From NCBI GenBank assembly GCA_037447655.1, contig JBBHKE010001456.1:62001-126000 (forward strand): a stretch of DNA of 64,000 nt. Direction: 5' to 3'. Numbering within the stretch: the first letter of the stretch is position 1; each line of letters begins with the position of its first letter. The notes under the pieces are model-generated. The model saw only the letters and a list, made by a program, of their open reading frames with translations. It made no database searches and was not told the DNA's origin. This stretch comes from Zygnema cylindricum. Lineage: Eukaryota; Streptophyta; Zygnematophyceae; Zygnematales; Zygnemataceae. Positions 30,824 through 43,787 of this stretch are shown here, piece by piece. The translations under genes were made by a program, and so were the position numbers.

Positions 30824-31082
30824 ATAACGTGAATGTACAGTTTGTACGCTCATGTTTTGTCATTTTTGTCATTTTTTTGTTGTTCATGTTTCGTCATGGC
30901 GGAGGAGGGGTCACGGCACATTCTTCAACAAAGATTTTTTGTTGTTTTTCGTTGGATTTGCTTCCCGCCTGTCCGAAGGCGCGTAACATATGTTGGAAGG
31001 CGCATATGGTATGCCACATGTAGGGTTTATATCTTGGATCGCACATGACCAATCCACGAGTTACAATTTTACGCGTCTAGTG
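30824..31082. other. Left flank of element E
   Basis: Two short overlapping plus-strand frames (30829-31048) have no recognised motif. The flank ends in the target duplication TCTAG at 31083-31087. Confidence 0.4.
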
Positions 31083-31087
31083 TCTAG

Positions 31088-32136
31088 TGCAATTGTGAGA
31101 CCTCCATAGGTCCTCAAAATAGGCAGCTCACACGAAGCCTCTAGGATAACCCTAACCCTTTTGTGTTTCAACAAGAATAACAACCACCTTGGCACACAAG
31201 AACCTTACCACCTCCACCTCAGTGAAGGCAAGACTCCCCTGAGCCGATAGCAAAATAAATCTCTCAATTTTCTCCCGGAGCAATAAGTTATGGTGTGTCA
31301 AAGTTGACCTTTTGTATAGAAGCTCTCTCGGAGAGAGGCGGCTACCTACTGCATTTATTTTTAAGTCTAATCTCTCTCTAAAACTCTATCTAGTGACATA
31401 CAACACCAATCGCAATACTGTGTCGTACAGAAAGGTATAGGTGGCAGCTTACTTTTTGTACGGCCATTGTACAACATGGCTATTTCGCGAACATGTGTCA
31501 CATTCGGATTTGATTTCATATTCTTCGAAGATGTCGCCATCTAGTGATATCCTGCCACGTGGCATCCGATAGTCTTCGGCCATTAACCGTCAAAGCGCGC
31601 ATTCTACGATCTCGGCGATAACCTCGACCGTTCGATTTTAATCGGTTTTCAATCTTAACCGTCATAAATAATTGCGCGGTATTTGTTTCACACTTGAAAC
31701 AATTGCACGATATGTGTTTCAAGATATTATGTAACTTGTCCAATACAAACAGTATCTATGTCTTAATATTCCGTTAAATCAATTAGTCTAAATGTTAAGA
31801 TATGTATATGTGTCACACCCTAAAGCAACTAGCATTGGTCATAGACTAATAGAATAAAGCTACCGGCTATCGGCAACTTTGACTGACGATATATACTTGG
31901 ATCAAATCTTGCGTTCGTCAAGTTCCTTTTTAGTATATCAATCAAACTAATGCCTGACTTCCTCTGGATAGCATAGGCAGCCATGGCTCTAGCTCCATCT
32001 CCAACTTTCAATGACTGCGAAAAGTGTGAGAGTTGAAGAAAGGTGTTGTTAGACAGACTGCCTCTGCTTTTTTTTTGCATTTTATCCTTTACAAGTTTAA
32101 GCGTAGACAATTCTAAAAGAACCTTTAATTTCCACA
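31088..32136 (-). repeat. 3' LTR of E
   Basis: Bordered inside by the purine tract AAAATAAAGGGAG (minus strand) and outside by TCTAG. It contains a degenerate tRNA-like cassette at about 31845-31915. Confidence 0.88.
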
Positions 32137-33118
32137 CTCCCTTTATTTTCTAGTCACTTTTCAATTTAAGACTACACTTCTCCCTGCAGAAAATTAGCTA
32201 AGGGGAAGGCACAGGTTTTGTCATCATATCTGCTACCTTTTCACTATCTGGTCTATATTTTTAACTGATTATTCTGTCTTCCACCTTTTCCCTCACGAAG
32301 CTAAGTCTAATGTCCATATGTTTTGCTTTAAAATGGTGCTTAGGATTGGTAGAAATGGCAATGGCTGCGTAATTGATACAAAACACTTTCTGAACACACT
32401 GTTAAGATGAGCAAGCTCACCAAGCAAAGACTTGACCCACATTAATTCTTTTACAGCAGAGCAAAAGACAATGTACTTAGCCTCCATGGTGGACTGAGCA
32501 ATGACCTTTTGCTGCTTGCTGCTCCAACAACCTGCCCCATCACCCACATACAATACATATCCTGATTTGCATCTCTTCATAAGAGCATCCCCATAGATGG
32601 CATCACTCCAAGTGGTGATCTCAGTATTTTTCCCACCCAAATGCAACCATAGATCTCTAGTCCCTATGATATATATGAAGACCCCATTAGCTGCCTTCCA
32701 ATCCTTCTTAGTTGGAGCATTCAGACTTCTACATAGTACTCATACAGCTGTGGCTATATTTGGCCTGGTGGAATTTATAAAATATATTAGGTTGCCCACT
32801 ACTAGTCTATAAGGGATGGTCTGCATAAATCTTTTCTCTTCCGAGCCTACCTTAACATCCCTGATTATAACTCCCTCTTCCACACTCCCCTCACTTCCTT
32901 TCTTTAGTTCCATAGGAGTGGTACAACTATAAGCCTTGCCCATTTGGAATCTTTTTAACATGTTTCCAATGGCCTCTTTTTGAGTTAATCTTATTATCTT
33001 TCTATCTTTGTCTCTCTCTACATGAATTCCCAAAATATACCTTGCTTCTCTCATATCCTTCAACTCAAATCTTTGTTTTAAATCATTTTTAAACTTATTT
33101 ATTTTATCCATAAGTTTA
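32137..33118 (-). pseudogene. E pol remnant: RT C-terminal part and RNase H
   Basis: The minus strand encodes MDKINKFKNDLKQRFELKD, ARYILGIHVERD and SCTTPMELKKGSEG (RT end), then TWSDAIYGDALMKR and STMEAKYIVFCSAVKELMW (RNase H). The two blocks are separated by a frameshift near 32650-32740, and a further shift follows ELAHLNS near 32390. The upstream RT half with YVDD is missing because the sequence joins to element F at about 33118. Confidence 0.8.
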
Positions 33119-33474
33119 CTGTAAAGAACATTTGATAGTGTTACAATTGAGGCCTTTCCATCAACTAAAACCTTCAAGTCAACAGTTTCAAAAAAGCTTG
33201 TGGTTTCTACTCTACCATCTCCGTACTTTATTTCAACTGTTGGGATCTTTCTTAGTTTAGTGAACCACCTCTTATCTTTGCACATATAAAATGACGCCCC
33301 TGAGTCTATGATCCATTTATCCTCGGGTGGATCCCTCTTACCTCCGAAAGCACACTTTTGTCTCCGTGGAATGTCGACATGCTTTTCAGTGGTTTTTGGA
33401 TTAAGAAGAAGCTCCTCAAGCTCCCTTTCCTGTTCGGTTCCTTCGACATTTTCCTCATCACGAACTTGAGTCAT
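32740..33474 (-). CDS. Chimeric protease-RT ORF across the F/E deletion junction
   Basis: A continuous 244-codon minus-strand frame. Its first half is a copia protease region of F (RRQKCAFGG, WIIDSGASFYMCKD, TVEIKYGDGRVETTS, VTLSNVL). At about 33118-33123 it switches in frame to the RT thumb region of E (SKLMDKINKFKND onward). The rest of protease/pre-integrase, all of integrase and most of RT are missing. The shared residues VL-S at the junction suggest microhomology. A working enzyme is not expected, but the protease motif is intact. Confidence 0.7.
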   Translation of the reverse strand: MTQVRDEENVEGTEQERELEELLLNPKTTEKHVDIPRRQKCAFGGKRDPPEDKWIIDSGASFYMCKDKRWFTKLRKIPTVEIKYGDGRVETTSFFETVDLKVLVDGKASIVTLSNVLYSKLMDKINKFKNDLKQRFELKDMREARYILGIHVERDKDRKIIRLTQKEAIGNMLKRFQMGKAYSCTTPMELKKGSEGSVEEGVIIRDVKVGSEEKRFMQTIPYRLVVGNLIYFINSTRPNIATAV

Positions 33475-35590
33475 GAAAGCCTTTTTCTTTCCTCCATCCT
33501 TTAAGGTTCCTTATCCATTTTTCAGTAGAAGATTTGTAAGTTTGACACAATTTGCCATATAGTGTCCCGGTTTCTTGCAAAAGTGACATAATCCTCCTCA
33601 AGAAGTTCCTCTCCCTTGTCTATCAAATTTGCCACCTCCTTGTCCTCTTCCACAAAAGTTTCAATAGGGATCCTTCCCTCTCTCCCCATCACGCTTTCGC
33701 CAATCAGCTCCTGCAGACAATGCTTGAACACTTGGACTCTCTCTCCTAAACTCTATGGTGCTTTCTTTCACTAAAATCATTCCCACTGTGTCATCTTAAT
33801 TCCAATGGCTATCTCATATGTCCTGCAATCGGTTTATGATATTCTCATACTCTTCAGGTAGTTTCATCATTAATGTATTTACTCTTTGTCTCTCAGACCA
33901 TGAGTTACTTGCACTCTCTAGCTCTCCAAACAATGCTTCTAAATCATTGCAATAATTATTCATGCTTCCTCCGTTATAAGTATAAGCTGCATTCTTATTT
34001 TCTACCAGCTCTTGCTGCTATAATGATCCACTCTTATACTTGTTAACTAGCGATATCCAAATCTGAGATGAAGATTTGACATGCATAAGGGGAATGGCAA
34101 TGCCCTTTGCTACACTTTTAAGAATTAAGAGCTCAACAACCTTGTCTTTGTAGTTCCACTTTTCATACTCTGATCTATCGTTTTGAACCCTTGTCAACGT
34201 TGCTGGTGGTGCTGCTGCCGGTATCGCCTTCGACAATAGTGTCACTTGAGTTGGAACTCTTCCCTTTCCTCCTTCCATGAGAATTTTCTCTCCTTCCTCA
34301 TCTTCAACCTCGGTGATGGTGGTAGCTCTTCACTCTACTATAGTGATGGAGGTGCCAAAAAAACGTGTCCCTCCAAACCCAGGTGGAGGTGGGCATCGAA
34401 TTTGTCTAGATTCTATGCCCCATAGATGCTTCTAAAATATTTCTCCCTCCATCATCATTTCCCAATACAAAAAGTAAGATCCATCAAATATTGGTACCCT
34501 AGAGGGTGGGCCCATAACCTGAAATTTTGTGGTCTCCATTGACCCACAGAATGAGCAACCTATGTAAAGCCTCTTGTTTAATATTTACCCTTTCCACTTT
34601 CCCACTGAATAAGCGCCACCCAGGCAGAAAAATATTCTGACCACCCTTACCCCTGTGAGGACAAGACTACCTTGAGTGAAACGCAAAAAAAATCAGTAAA
34701 TTTGCTCCCCTGAGCAGTAAGTTATGGCTGGTCAAAGATGACCTTTATAGCTACAAGCTCTCTTAGAGAGAGGTCCCTAAATATCAATGAGTCTTGGTCT
34801 GCCTACTCACGACTACCTACTACTAAACCATAGTCCAATAGGAACACTATATAGTACAAGAAGGTAGAATGGGTGATGTACTTATTGTACGTCCATTGTA
34901 CGACAAGGTCTACAAGGTGACACTTGTCAAATCAGAAGCCATGGTTCCTCCTCCCATCTTCTCCGGTATCAAATAATGTGGCACCACGTGGCACCGCGTG
35001 ACGCTATCTGCGTATGCCACCAAAAGCTCATTTCGCGTGGCTGCTATTATGCTGGCCGTCGGATCAAAACATATTTTACACAGTTCAGATTCGCGTACAT
35101 GCACGAATTGTTCCTCTTCGTTAGTCTGGTGTTAATTAAGTGTCCCGTTAATGTTTATATATCTTTGAAACCCATCAAGTGTATCGTTGCGATAACGCCT
35201 TAGTGGTTAAGAGGTACGACTACATAGTGGTCTGTAGATCCAGGTTCAAATTAGGACCTAGGCATCATTTTGGTAAAATATCCTCTACTTCTAAATCTGC
35301 CACTTTCTAAATATCGCGTCAACCATGGCGTGCCTTTCAACCTCACTCTCTTTCTTTAAAGGTTAAATAAAATAGTGAAGTGAACTATTAATTACCTCTT
35401 TTCAACAACAACTGTCTGTCTCTCTCTGGACAGCACACGCAGCCGTTGCTCTAGCTCCCTTTTCAACCTTCAGTGACTGCGACAAGTGTGGGAGCTGAAG
35501 ATAGGAATTAGAGGCAGATTGCCTCAGCTTCTTTACTACATTTCATTTTAGACCTAGAAAATACTAAAAAAACTATAAATTTCTATAACA
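33119..35590 (-). mobile_element. Element F: C-type copia inserted in E, 3' half deleted
   Basis: Minus-oriented 5' LTR 34520-35590 (1071 bp, starting TGTTATAGAAATTTATAG and ending AATTTCA), primer-binding site, gag remnants, zinc-knuckle region and protease. The right flank is E integrase sequence starting GTCAC. The 3' LTR and the pol domains after protease are gone. F therefore ends in an abrupt join to E RT. Confidence 0.82.
33475..34519 (-). pseudogene. F gag, decayed
   Basis: The gag start (METTKFQVMGPPSRVPIFDG) is recognisable from the LTR through the primer-binding site at 34505-34519. It is then broken near 34430 and again near 34280. A middle block (34278-34018) has VVELLILKSVAKGIAIPLMHVKSSSQIW. 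Knuckle remnants lie at about 33522-33620, in different frames. Confidence 0.75.
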
Positions 35591-36957
35591 GTCACTTAGG
35601 TTTTCACTTTCTCCGAACTGAATTCCTTCCACTATTCCCATCTTTTTCATTTCTTTCAGCTTATCTAAATGGACATGTCCAAGCCTCTTATGCCACAACA
35701 TAATATCATGAACACCAGCATAGTAAAGTTTCTTCTTTTCGTTGCTTAAAATCAGCCTAAACCTACCTTGGCTACCTTTTTCAGCAGTGAAATAAACTTC
35801 CTCCTCAAAGCTAGCAGTAAAGGTTCTCTTCCTAGTGCTCGTCTCAAAACCCTTATCATCTAACACAAACGTTGAGATGAGGTTTTTGTTTAACTCTGGA
35901 ATAAATGACAAATCAGAGAATGTCACTATGGATGTCTTTCCCTCCACTAAGACTTTGAGATCAACCGATCATACCATAGTAGTAATGTTTACCCTCCAAT
36001 CCCTATACTCTATCTCTACGGTTGGATCTTTCTCATCTTAGTGAATAGGTGTTTATCCTTACACATGTGCATAGAGGCATCGGAATCCACAATCTAACCT
36101 CCTTCACCTTTCAAACCTCCAAAAGCACATTTCTGCTTTCGAGGAATTTCCACCTCGGTCTTCGCCTCCAACTCCTCATCCAACAAGAGCTCACCATCCT
36201 CGGATTCCTCTCATGTACCTGAGTCACAAGAGCTTTTTTATTTCCTCTTAGAGGTCCACTGATTTGCCCCTTCTTTAACCAAAGTTTGGTTAGCTTATTG
36301 CACTGCGCCATATAATGCCCTAGTTTCTTACAAAAATGACACATACCCTTGGGAGCCCTCGGTCAGAACTCGTTATTCTAATTTTTGTGTCCCCATCCTC
36401 CATAATTTCGGACCGGTTTCCTAGAATCCTTGTTCCTCCAATCGATCCCACATACCAAGGCTTGCCCACTCTTTCTTTCCCTTCTGATATAAATCGTGTT
36501 CTACTGAAGGAGAATCATCCCTACCACTTAATTCTATATTCACCTTGAGTTTGACTATGTTCTCGAACTCATCTGGTAACTTCATTAACAAGCAATTAAC
36601 CTTCATTTTTTCCGTTTCAACCTGTCCAGCACTCTCTTGCACCATAAAAAGTGTTGCGAGCTCATTACAAAAAACCAACATGTTCCCCCCTTTCTATACA
36701 TTTGCGTCAATTTTCGGATCAACAAACTGCTTATGTTGAATCGTACCACTTCGGTACATCTCTATAAGAGCCACCCAAGGATCTGATGCCCTCTCTACGT
36801 GCAAATGAGGAGATGGAAGCCCTTGAGTAAGATGGGGGAGGATGAAGTGCTTTGCCGCCATATTGTTGTAGTCCCAGGTATTAGTATCATTCTCCTCGTT
36901 CCTCACAATAGGTGACATAAAAGCCGATTTGGTTGCTATTGCAGTGACTCTCTCCTT
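35591..36957 (-). pseudogene. E gag C-terminal part, protease and pre-integrase remnant
   Basis: In transcript order: gag core (AKHFILPHLTQG, FCNELATLFMVQESAG, CLLMKLPDEFENIV), zinc knuckle CHFCKKLGHYMAQC near 36300-36344, a degenerate protease region around 36080, then FIPELNKNLIST and WHKRLGHVHLDKL (integrase zinc-site start) to 35596. Several frame breaks. The block is cut by F at 35590 and by G at 36958. Confidence 0.82.
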
Positions 36958-38112
36958 TGAAACTCAGAGACCTCCATAAGTCCTCAGAGTGGACAGCTTC
37001 TAAGAAGCCTCTAGGATAACCCTGACCCCTTTGTGTTTCAGCAAAAACAACTACCACCCTCGCAGACAATAACTCTGACCACCTTCACCCCTGTAAAGAC
37101 AAGACTCTTCTGAGTCGATAACAAAAAGAATCTCTGAATTTGCTCCCCTGAGCAGTAAGTTATGGAGGGTCAAAGTTGACCTTTTGTACAGAAGCTCTCT
37201 GGGAGAGAGGGTCCTATCTCTTAATTTTTCTAAAACCTATCTCTCTCACAAACTCTATCTACTGATGTATGGAGCCAATCAGATTATAGTTCCGTACACA
37301 AAAGTACTGTTGCCGGTGTACTTTTTGTACAGACACTGTACGACATGGCCCTAATGTCGACAAGTGGTATGTCCGGTTTCGCTCCATTAATCCTCGGAGA
37401 TGCCGCGATCCAATGTCATTCCGCCACGTGTCATCCGATGTGGGGATGACCAAAAACCGCCGAAATCCTCTTCCGCGATCTCGGCGTTAATTCTGGCCGT
37501 CCGATTAAATTCACATTTAATCGTAGCCGTAATAAATACATGCGCGGTATTCGTTTCATTAAAGAAATAAATGCGCAGTATTGGTTTCTTATCCGTACCG
37601 TAATCCGTACTTTTACATTACTGGATCTATGTATCCCGTAAACAGTTACAGTTAAATGAATTATCCTATCTGATAATGTTTAATTAAATATCGAACAATA
37701 TAGTACTTAACACTAGTTAAAGACTTAACGGCTAAGACTACCGGCTACCGGCTGTCTCCCGCCAGGAAGGTACCACGATAAAATCTTGTGGCCGGCACAT
37801 ACCTTTTATTAAATAAACCCCTAACTAATATATATTTCCCGTAAACCTCTAGATAGCCTAGGTAGCCATGGCTCTAGCTCCCTTTCCAATTTCTCAGTGA
37901 TTGCGACAAGTTTGAGAGTTGGAGAGAGAAGTTAGAGCTAGACAGCCTCGGCTTCTTTCTATATTTCTATTTAGACCTAAAAAATACTTTAAATGGACCA
38001 TTAATTTCTACACTCCCCTTATTTTCTAGTCAATCTTTAATTTCAGACCACACTTCTCCTTGCATAAAATTAGCTTAGGGGAAGGCACAGGTTTGGTCAT
38101 CATATCTGCTAC

Positions 38113-41100
38113 CATCTCACTTTCTGGTCCGTACTCTTAACTGATTATTTTGTTTTCTACTTTCTCTCTAACAGAGCTGAGTCTGATGTCCATGTGTTTG
38201 GCTTTAAAATGATGTTTAGGATTGGCAGAAATAGCGATCTCACTTTCTGGTACGTACTTTATACTGATTATTTTGTTTTCTACTTTCTCTCTAACAAAGC
38301 TGAGTCTGATGTCCATGTGTTTGGCTTTAAAATGATGTTTAGGATTGGCAGAAATAGCGATTGTTGCCTGATTATCACAAAAAAATTTCTGCTCACCACT
38401 CTTAAGGTGACGAAGCTCACGAAGCAAAGACTTGACCCACATCAAATCTTTTACAGCAGAGCAAGAGGCCATATACTGAGCCTCTATGGTGGATTGAGCA
38501 ATACCTTTTTGTTGTTTGCTACTCCTACAGCAAGCCCCATCACCCACATATAATACATATCTAGAAGTGCATCTCCTCATCAGAGCATCACCATAAGTGG
38601 CATCACTCCAAGCAGTGATGTCATTATTCTCCCCACCGAAATGCAACCATAGATCCCTAGTTCCTATCAAATATCTAAGGACTCTCTTAGCTGCCTCCCA
38701 ATCCCTCTTAGTGGGAGCATTTAGACTTCTACTCAGCACTCCTACAGCTGTAGCTAAATCCGGCCGGGTGCAATTCCTAAAATAGATTAGTCTTCCCACT
38801 ACTTGCTTGTAAGGAATAGTCTGCATGAACTTCTATTCTTCAAGAGATAATTCCTCGTCTAAGACTATGACTCCTTCTTCCTCACTCCCCTCACTTCCCT
38901 TCTTCAACTCCATTGGAGTTGTACAACTATTAGCTTTATTCATTTGAAAATTTTCAAGCATGTTCCCTATTGCTTTTTTTTGAGTCAATCTTATAATTTT
39001 TCTTTTTCAGTCTCTCTCTACTTCAATTCCCAAAATATATTTTGCTTTCCCCATATCCTTCATTTCAAATCTCCCCTTAAGATCGGTTTTCAGTTTATTA
39101 ATTTTTTCCATTGATTTACTTAAGACAAGCAAATCATCAACATAAATTGCAATAAATATAAAATCTTCCTTTTCTTCGAAAACATAGATTGAGTGATCTG
39201 AGCTGATCCAGATATATCCCACACCGGTAAGAAACTCATCAAGCTTCTTATTCCACAGTCGAGGCGCCTAATTCAAACCATAACGAGATTTAATCAGCCG
39301 GCATACCTTACTGTCCTCTCCTTCCTCCACAAACCCTTTGGGTTGTCGTATGAAGATCTCCTCTTCCAATTCTCCATGCAAAAAGGATGTTTTGATTTCC
39401 ATCTGGTGCACTTCCATGTCTTCCGCTGCTGCCAAGCTAAGAAGTATGCGGACGGAGGGAAATCTGACCACCGGGGCAAAGGTTTCCTCGTAGTCAATTC
39501 CCTCGTTTTGTGTAAATCCCTTTGCCACTAGTCCGGCCTTGTAGCGCTCGATTGTGTTATCCGGGTTCAGTTTTAACTTGAAAATCCACTTAAAACCGAT
39601 TGGTTTTCGGTTAGGTGGACAATCCACTAGCTCCTAGGTATCGGCTGCCATAATGAGGCCATCTCCTCATTGATGGCTGTCTTCCACCGATTTCTTTCAG
39701 GACAAGTCAACGCCTCTCTATAAGTTTGAGGTTCATCTTGATGAGATAGTTTAGTTACCTTGTTGCTAACCTGTTTTTCTTGCAGTCTTTTGCTACTTCT
39801 CCTTCCCCCCTCAAAATTTGAGGCCAGAATAGATGGTTCTCGTGGATTCTTTTAAACAAACTCGGCTTCTCCCCTATCCCTTGATTCTGAATCAATTTCC
39901 ACCATGTCTTCCGCTTCAGGTAGAGTTGTCACTGGAGTTTCCACAGCCGAGTCCTTTTCGGTCTGATTTGTACCTGCAAGAATGTCATCTTCCCTAAAAT
40001 CTGGATAGTTAGGAAGCTCAAAGTCATCACAATTTTTTGACTCAAATTTGATTTTTACTGACTTCGTATATTTGAAGGGATCCACAGACTTTCCTTCATC
40101 CATAACTACTAGATGCTTTACTAAGATTATATCTTCTGTTTTTAGATCATAAACTCTATATCCTTTAACATCCTCATCATATCCTAATAAGTATCCCGGT
40201 TTTCCTTTAGGATCTAGCTTCCAATTAGACCGATCTGTATCTAGACTGAATACTTGACTGCCGAAAAACTTTAAGTGAGATATATCTGGTTTCCGGCCTT
40301 TCCATCTCTCATAAGGTGTTTAATCTTATATAGCTGAAGTAAGAACTCTATTTTTGAGGTTATTAGCACAGTTCATTGCTTCTGCCCAAAACCTTTTTCC
40401 TAGCTTTTTATTAGCCAACATACTTCTAGCACTATCACTTAGTGTTTTATTTAACCTTTCAGCTACCCCATTCTGTTCCGGATTTTCTGGAACTGTCTTT
40501 TGGTGTTGGACCCCATCTTCCCTCAGAAAATCCTCAAACAGGTTAGAAGTATACTCTCCACAATTGTCACTCCTTACTCTCTTGATTGGAGTTTCATGGA
40601 GTTTTTCGCTCCACGCTTTATATTGTCCAAAAGAATCCTGAGCTTTTGACTTGTTTTTCAAAAAATACACCCGGGAATACCGAGACCAATCATCAGTTAT
40701 AGTCATCATAAATCTCTTCCCCCCCGGTGAGGGCACTTTAGCCGGTCCCCAAATATCTCTGTGTACTAGATCTAGAATATTTTCTCCCTTATAGGTGGCT
40801 GTTTTAGGAAAGGGTAACCTGTGTGCTTTACCTTGTTCACATCCACTAAAATCATTTATATCATCACTCTCACTGAACTAAATCCCTTCCACCACTCCCA
40901 TCTTTTTCATCTCTCTTAACTTATCTAGATTTACATGCCCAAGCCTCTTATGCCACATCATAATATCATGAACACCAGCATAATAAAGTTTCTTCGTTTC
41001 ATTACTTAAAATCAGCCTAAACATCCCATGGCTACCTTTCTCAGCAATGAAATAGACATCCTCCTCAAAACTAGCAGTAAAGACTCTTTCCCTAGTGTTA

Positions 41101-42486
41101 GTAAAAAAACCTTTATCATCTAATACAGATGTAGAGATGAGGTTTTTTTTCTGCTCCGGAATAAAAAATACATCGGAGAATGTTAATATGGATGTCTTTC
41201 CTTCCAGAAACACTTTCAGATCTACTGATCCTACAAGAGAAGTGGTGACTATCCTCCCATCCCCGTACTCTGTCTCTACGGTGGGAATCTTTCTTATCTT
41301 AGTGAACAGGTGCCTATCCTTACATATGTGGATGGAGGCACCTGAATCTATAATCCAGCCTACTTCACCTTTGAATCCACCGTAAGCACATTTCTGCCTT
41401 CGTGGAATTTCGACCTCGTTTTTCGCCTCCAACTCCTCATCCAAAAGGAGCTCATCGTCCTCGTCCTCGGATTCTTCCTCATGTAACTGTGTCACAAGGG
41501 CCTTTTTCTTTCCTCTCGCGGTACCACCGGTCTGCCCCTCCTTTAAGCGAAGCTCAGTTAGCTTAGTGCACTCTGCCATATAGTGCCTCGGTTTTTTGTA
41601 AAAATGACATAAACCTTTGGGAGCCCTTTGCTCGAACTCGTCGTCCTGATTTTTCTGCTCCCTTCCCCCATAGTTTTCGATCGGTTTTCGAGAATCCTTG
41701 TTCCTCCAATCGGTCAAAGTTGCCAAGGCTTGGCCACTCTTTCCTCTCCTTCGGATCTCAATCGTATTCTCCCGAACGAGAGTCATCTCTACTCCTAAGT
41801 TCCATATCCACCTTGAGTCCGGCAAGTCTTGCACACGGTTGACTATGTTCTCGAACTCATCGGGTAACTTCCTGAGTAAACAATTAACCTTTTCTTTTTC
41901 ACTAAAAACTTTTCCGGCACTCTCTAGCTCCATGAAGAGTGTAGCAAGCTCATTGCAAAAATCCAACACCTTCCCCTCTTTGTAAACATACTCCTTAACT
42001 TTCTGATTAGCTAATTGTTGTTGCTGAATCGTACCTCTTCGTTACATCTCTATGAGAGCCATCCATAGATCCGATGCCCTTTCTACCTGCAAATGAGGAC
42101 ATGTAAGTCCTTGAGTGAGATGGCATAGGATGAAGTGCTTTGCCGCCATATTGTTGAAGTTCCATGTTTTAGTATCATTCTCCTCGTTCCTTGGAATAGG
42201 TGACATGAATGCCGAACCCGTTGCTATTGGTGTGGTCGCCTCCTTCTCTTTTCCTTTGTCCACCACCTCTCCTTCCTTTGTTTCCTCCGTTGAAGGTGGA
42301 TCCTCTTTCCTGGTGAATATGCTTCCTCCAAACCCTGGAGGGATTCTAAGACTTGATGGACGCCCCAACCGTCCACTCACTATCCCCCAAAACATTTTTT
42401 CGCATCGAGCTCCTATCATCATACTTTCCAAGTATACGAAGCCAGTTCCATTAAAGATTGGTACCTTAGAGGGTGGGCCCATAACA
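38113..42486 (-). pseudogene. G gag-pol, multiply broken
   Basis: Pieces in transcript order: gag start 42486-42042 (VMGPPSKVP, stop after WMALIEM); gag, degenerate knuckle (CHFYKKPRHYMAEC, first pair altered), protease DSGASIHICKD and integrase start 41969-40878; integrase core 40736-40326 (RSDNCGEYTSN, VAERLNKTL); spacer 40103-39852; RT 39627-39268 (RYKAGLVAKGFTQ, VHQMEIKTSFLHG with the catalytic Asp changed to Glu); RT box YVDDLLVLS intact 39222-39007; RNase H 38826-38137. It cannot make a full polyprotein. Confidence 0.88.
38116..38361 (-). repeat. 123-bp tandem duplication in G RNase H end
   Basis: Units 38116-38238 and 38239-38361 repeat the coding segment for AISANPKHHFKAKHMDIRL...ENKIIS. 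The reading frame is kept because 123 is a multiple of three. Confidence 0.9.
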
Positions 42487-43248
42487 TGAACTCTAAGACC
42501 TCCATAAGTCCTCAGAGTGGAGAGCTTCCAAAAAGCCTCTGGGATAACCCTGACCCCTTTGTGTTTCTTCAAAAACAACTGCCACCCTCGCAGACAATAA
42601 CTCTGACCACCTTCACCCCTCTAAAGACAAGACTCCCTTTAGTCGATAGCAAAAATAATCTTTGAATTTGCTCCCCTGAGCAGTAAGTTATAGAGGGTCA
42701 AAATTGACCTTTTGTAAAGAAGCTCTCTAGGAGAGAGGGTCCTATCTCCTAATTTTTCTAAGTCCTACCTCTCTCACAGACTCTATCTACTAATGTATGG
42801 AGCTAATCACATTAAAGTTCCGTACACAAAAGTACAGTTGCCGGTGTACTTTCTGTACAGACACTGTACGACATGGCCCTAATGTCGACAAGTGGTATGT
42901 TCGGTTTCGCTCCATTAATCCTCGGAGATGCCGCGATCCAATGTCATTCCGCCACGTGTCATCCGATGTGGGGATGACCAAAAACCGCCGAAATCCACTT
43001 CCGCGATCTCAACGTTAATTCTGGCCGTCCGATTAAATTCACATTTAATCGTAGCTGTAATAAATACATGCACGGTATTCGTTTCATTAAAGAAATAAAT
43101 GCGCAGTATGGGTTTCTTATCCGTACCCTAATCCGTACTTTTACATTATTGGATCTATGTATCCCGTAAACAGTTACAGTTAAATGAATTATCCTACCTG
43201 ATAATGTTTAATTAAATATCGAACAATATAGTACTTAACACTAGTTAA

Positions 43249-43326
43249 AGACTTAACGGCTGAGGCTACCGGCTACCGGCTGTCTGCCGTCCGGTAGGTA
43301 CCAGGATCAAATCCTGTGGCCGGCAC
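43249..43326 (+). other. tRNA-like cassette in G 5' LTR (antisense to the LTR)
   Basis: GACTTAACGGCTGAGGCTAC (A-box-like) is followed about 35 nt later by CCAGGATCAAATCCTG, a T-arm-like hairpin with loop ATCAAAT. The copy in the 3' LTR is at about 37722-37802. Confidence 0.5.
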
Positions 43327-43540
43327 ATACCATTTATTAAACAAATCCCTAACTAATATATATTTCCCGTAAACCTCTAGATAGCCTAGGTAGCCATGGC
43401 TTTAGCTCCCTCTCCAATTTCTCGGTGACTGTGACAAGTTTGAGAGTTGGAGAGAGAAGTTAGAGGTAGACTGCCTCGGCTTCTTTCTATATTTCTATTT
43501 AGACATAGAAAATACTTTAAATGGACCATTAATTTCTACA

Positions 43541-43787
43541 TCTTTCTCCTTTCCTTTGTCCACCACCTCTTCTTTATTTGTCTCCTCCGTTGGAGATGGA
43601 TGTGCATCTCTGATGAATGTGTTTCTTGTAAACCTTGGAGGGATCCGAAGACCGGATGGACGCCTCACTAGTCCACTCACTATTCCCCAAAAACCTTTTC
43701 TCACATAAAGCTCTTGTTAACATACTTTCCCAGTATATGAAGCCTGTTTAATTAAAGATGGGCACCTTAGAGGGTGGGCCTATAACT
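43541..43787 (-). pseudogene. E gag start
   Basis: The N-terminal part of E gag (KGFWGIVSGLVRRPSGLRIPP, EEVVDKGKEKD) lies between G and the E 5' LTR. The primer-binding site at 43773-43787 reads AGTTATAGGCCCACC, two changes from the family sequence. Confidence 0.8.

Larger units (their letters stand above)
36958..43540 (-). mobile_element. Element G: full-length A-family copia inserted in E gag (6.58 kb)
   Basis: LTRs 36958-38012 (3') and 42487-43540 (5'), about 1055 bp each, TGTAGAAATTAATGG...GAGTT(T)CA. Flanks TCCTT (36953-36957) and TCTTT (43541-43545) are a 5-bp duplication with one change, and E gag is continuous across the insertion. A polypurine tract AAAATAAGGGGAG precedes the 3' LTR. 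All domains are present in order but broken by several stops and shifts. Confidence 0.92.
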
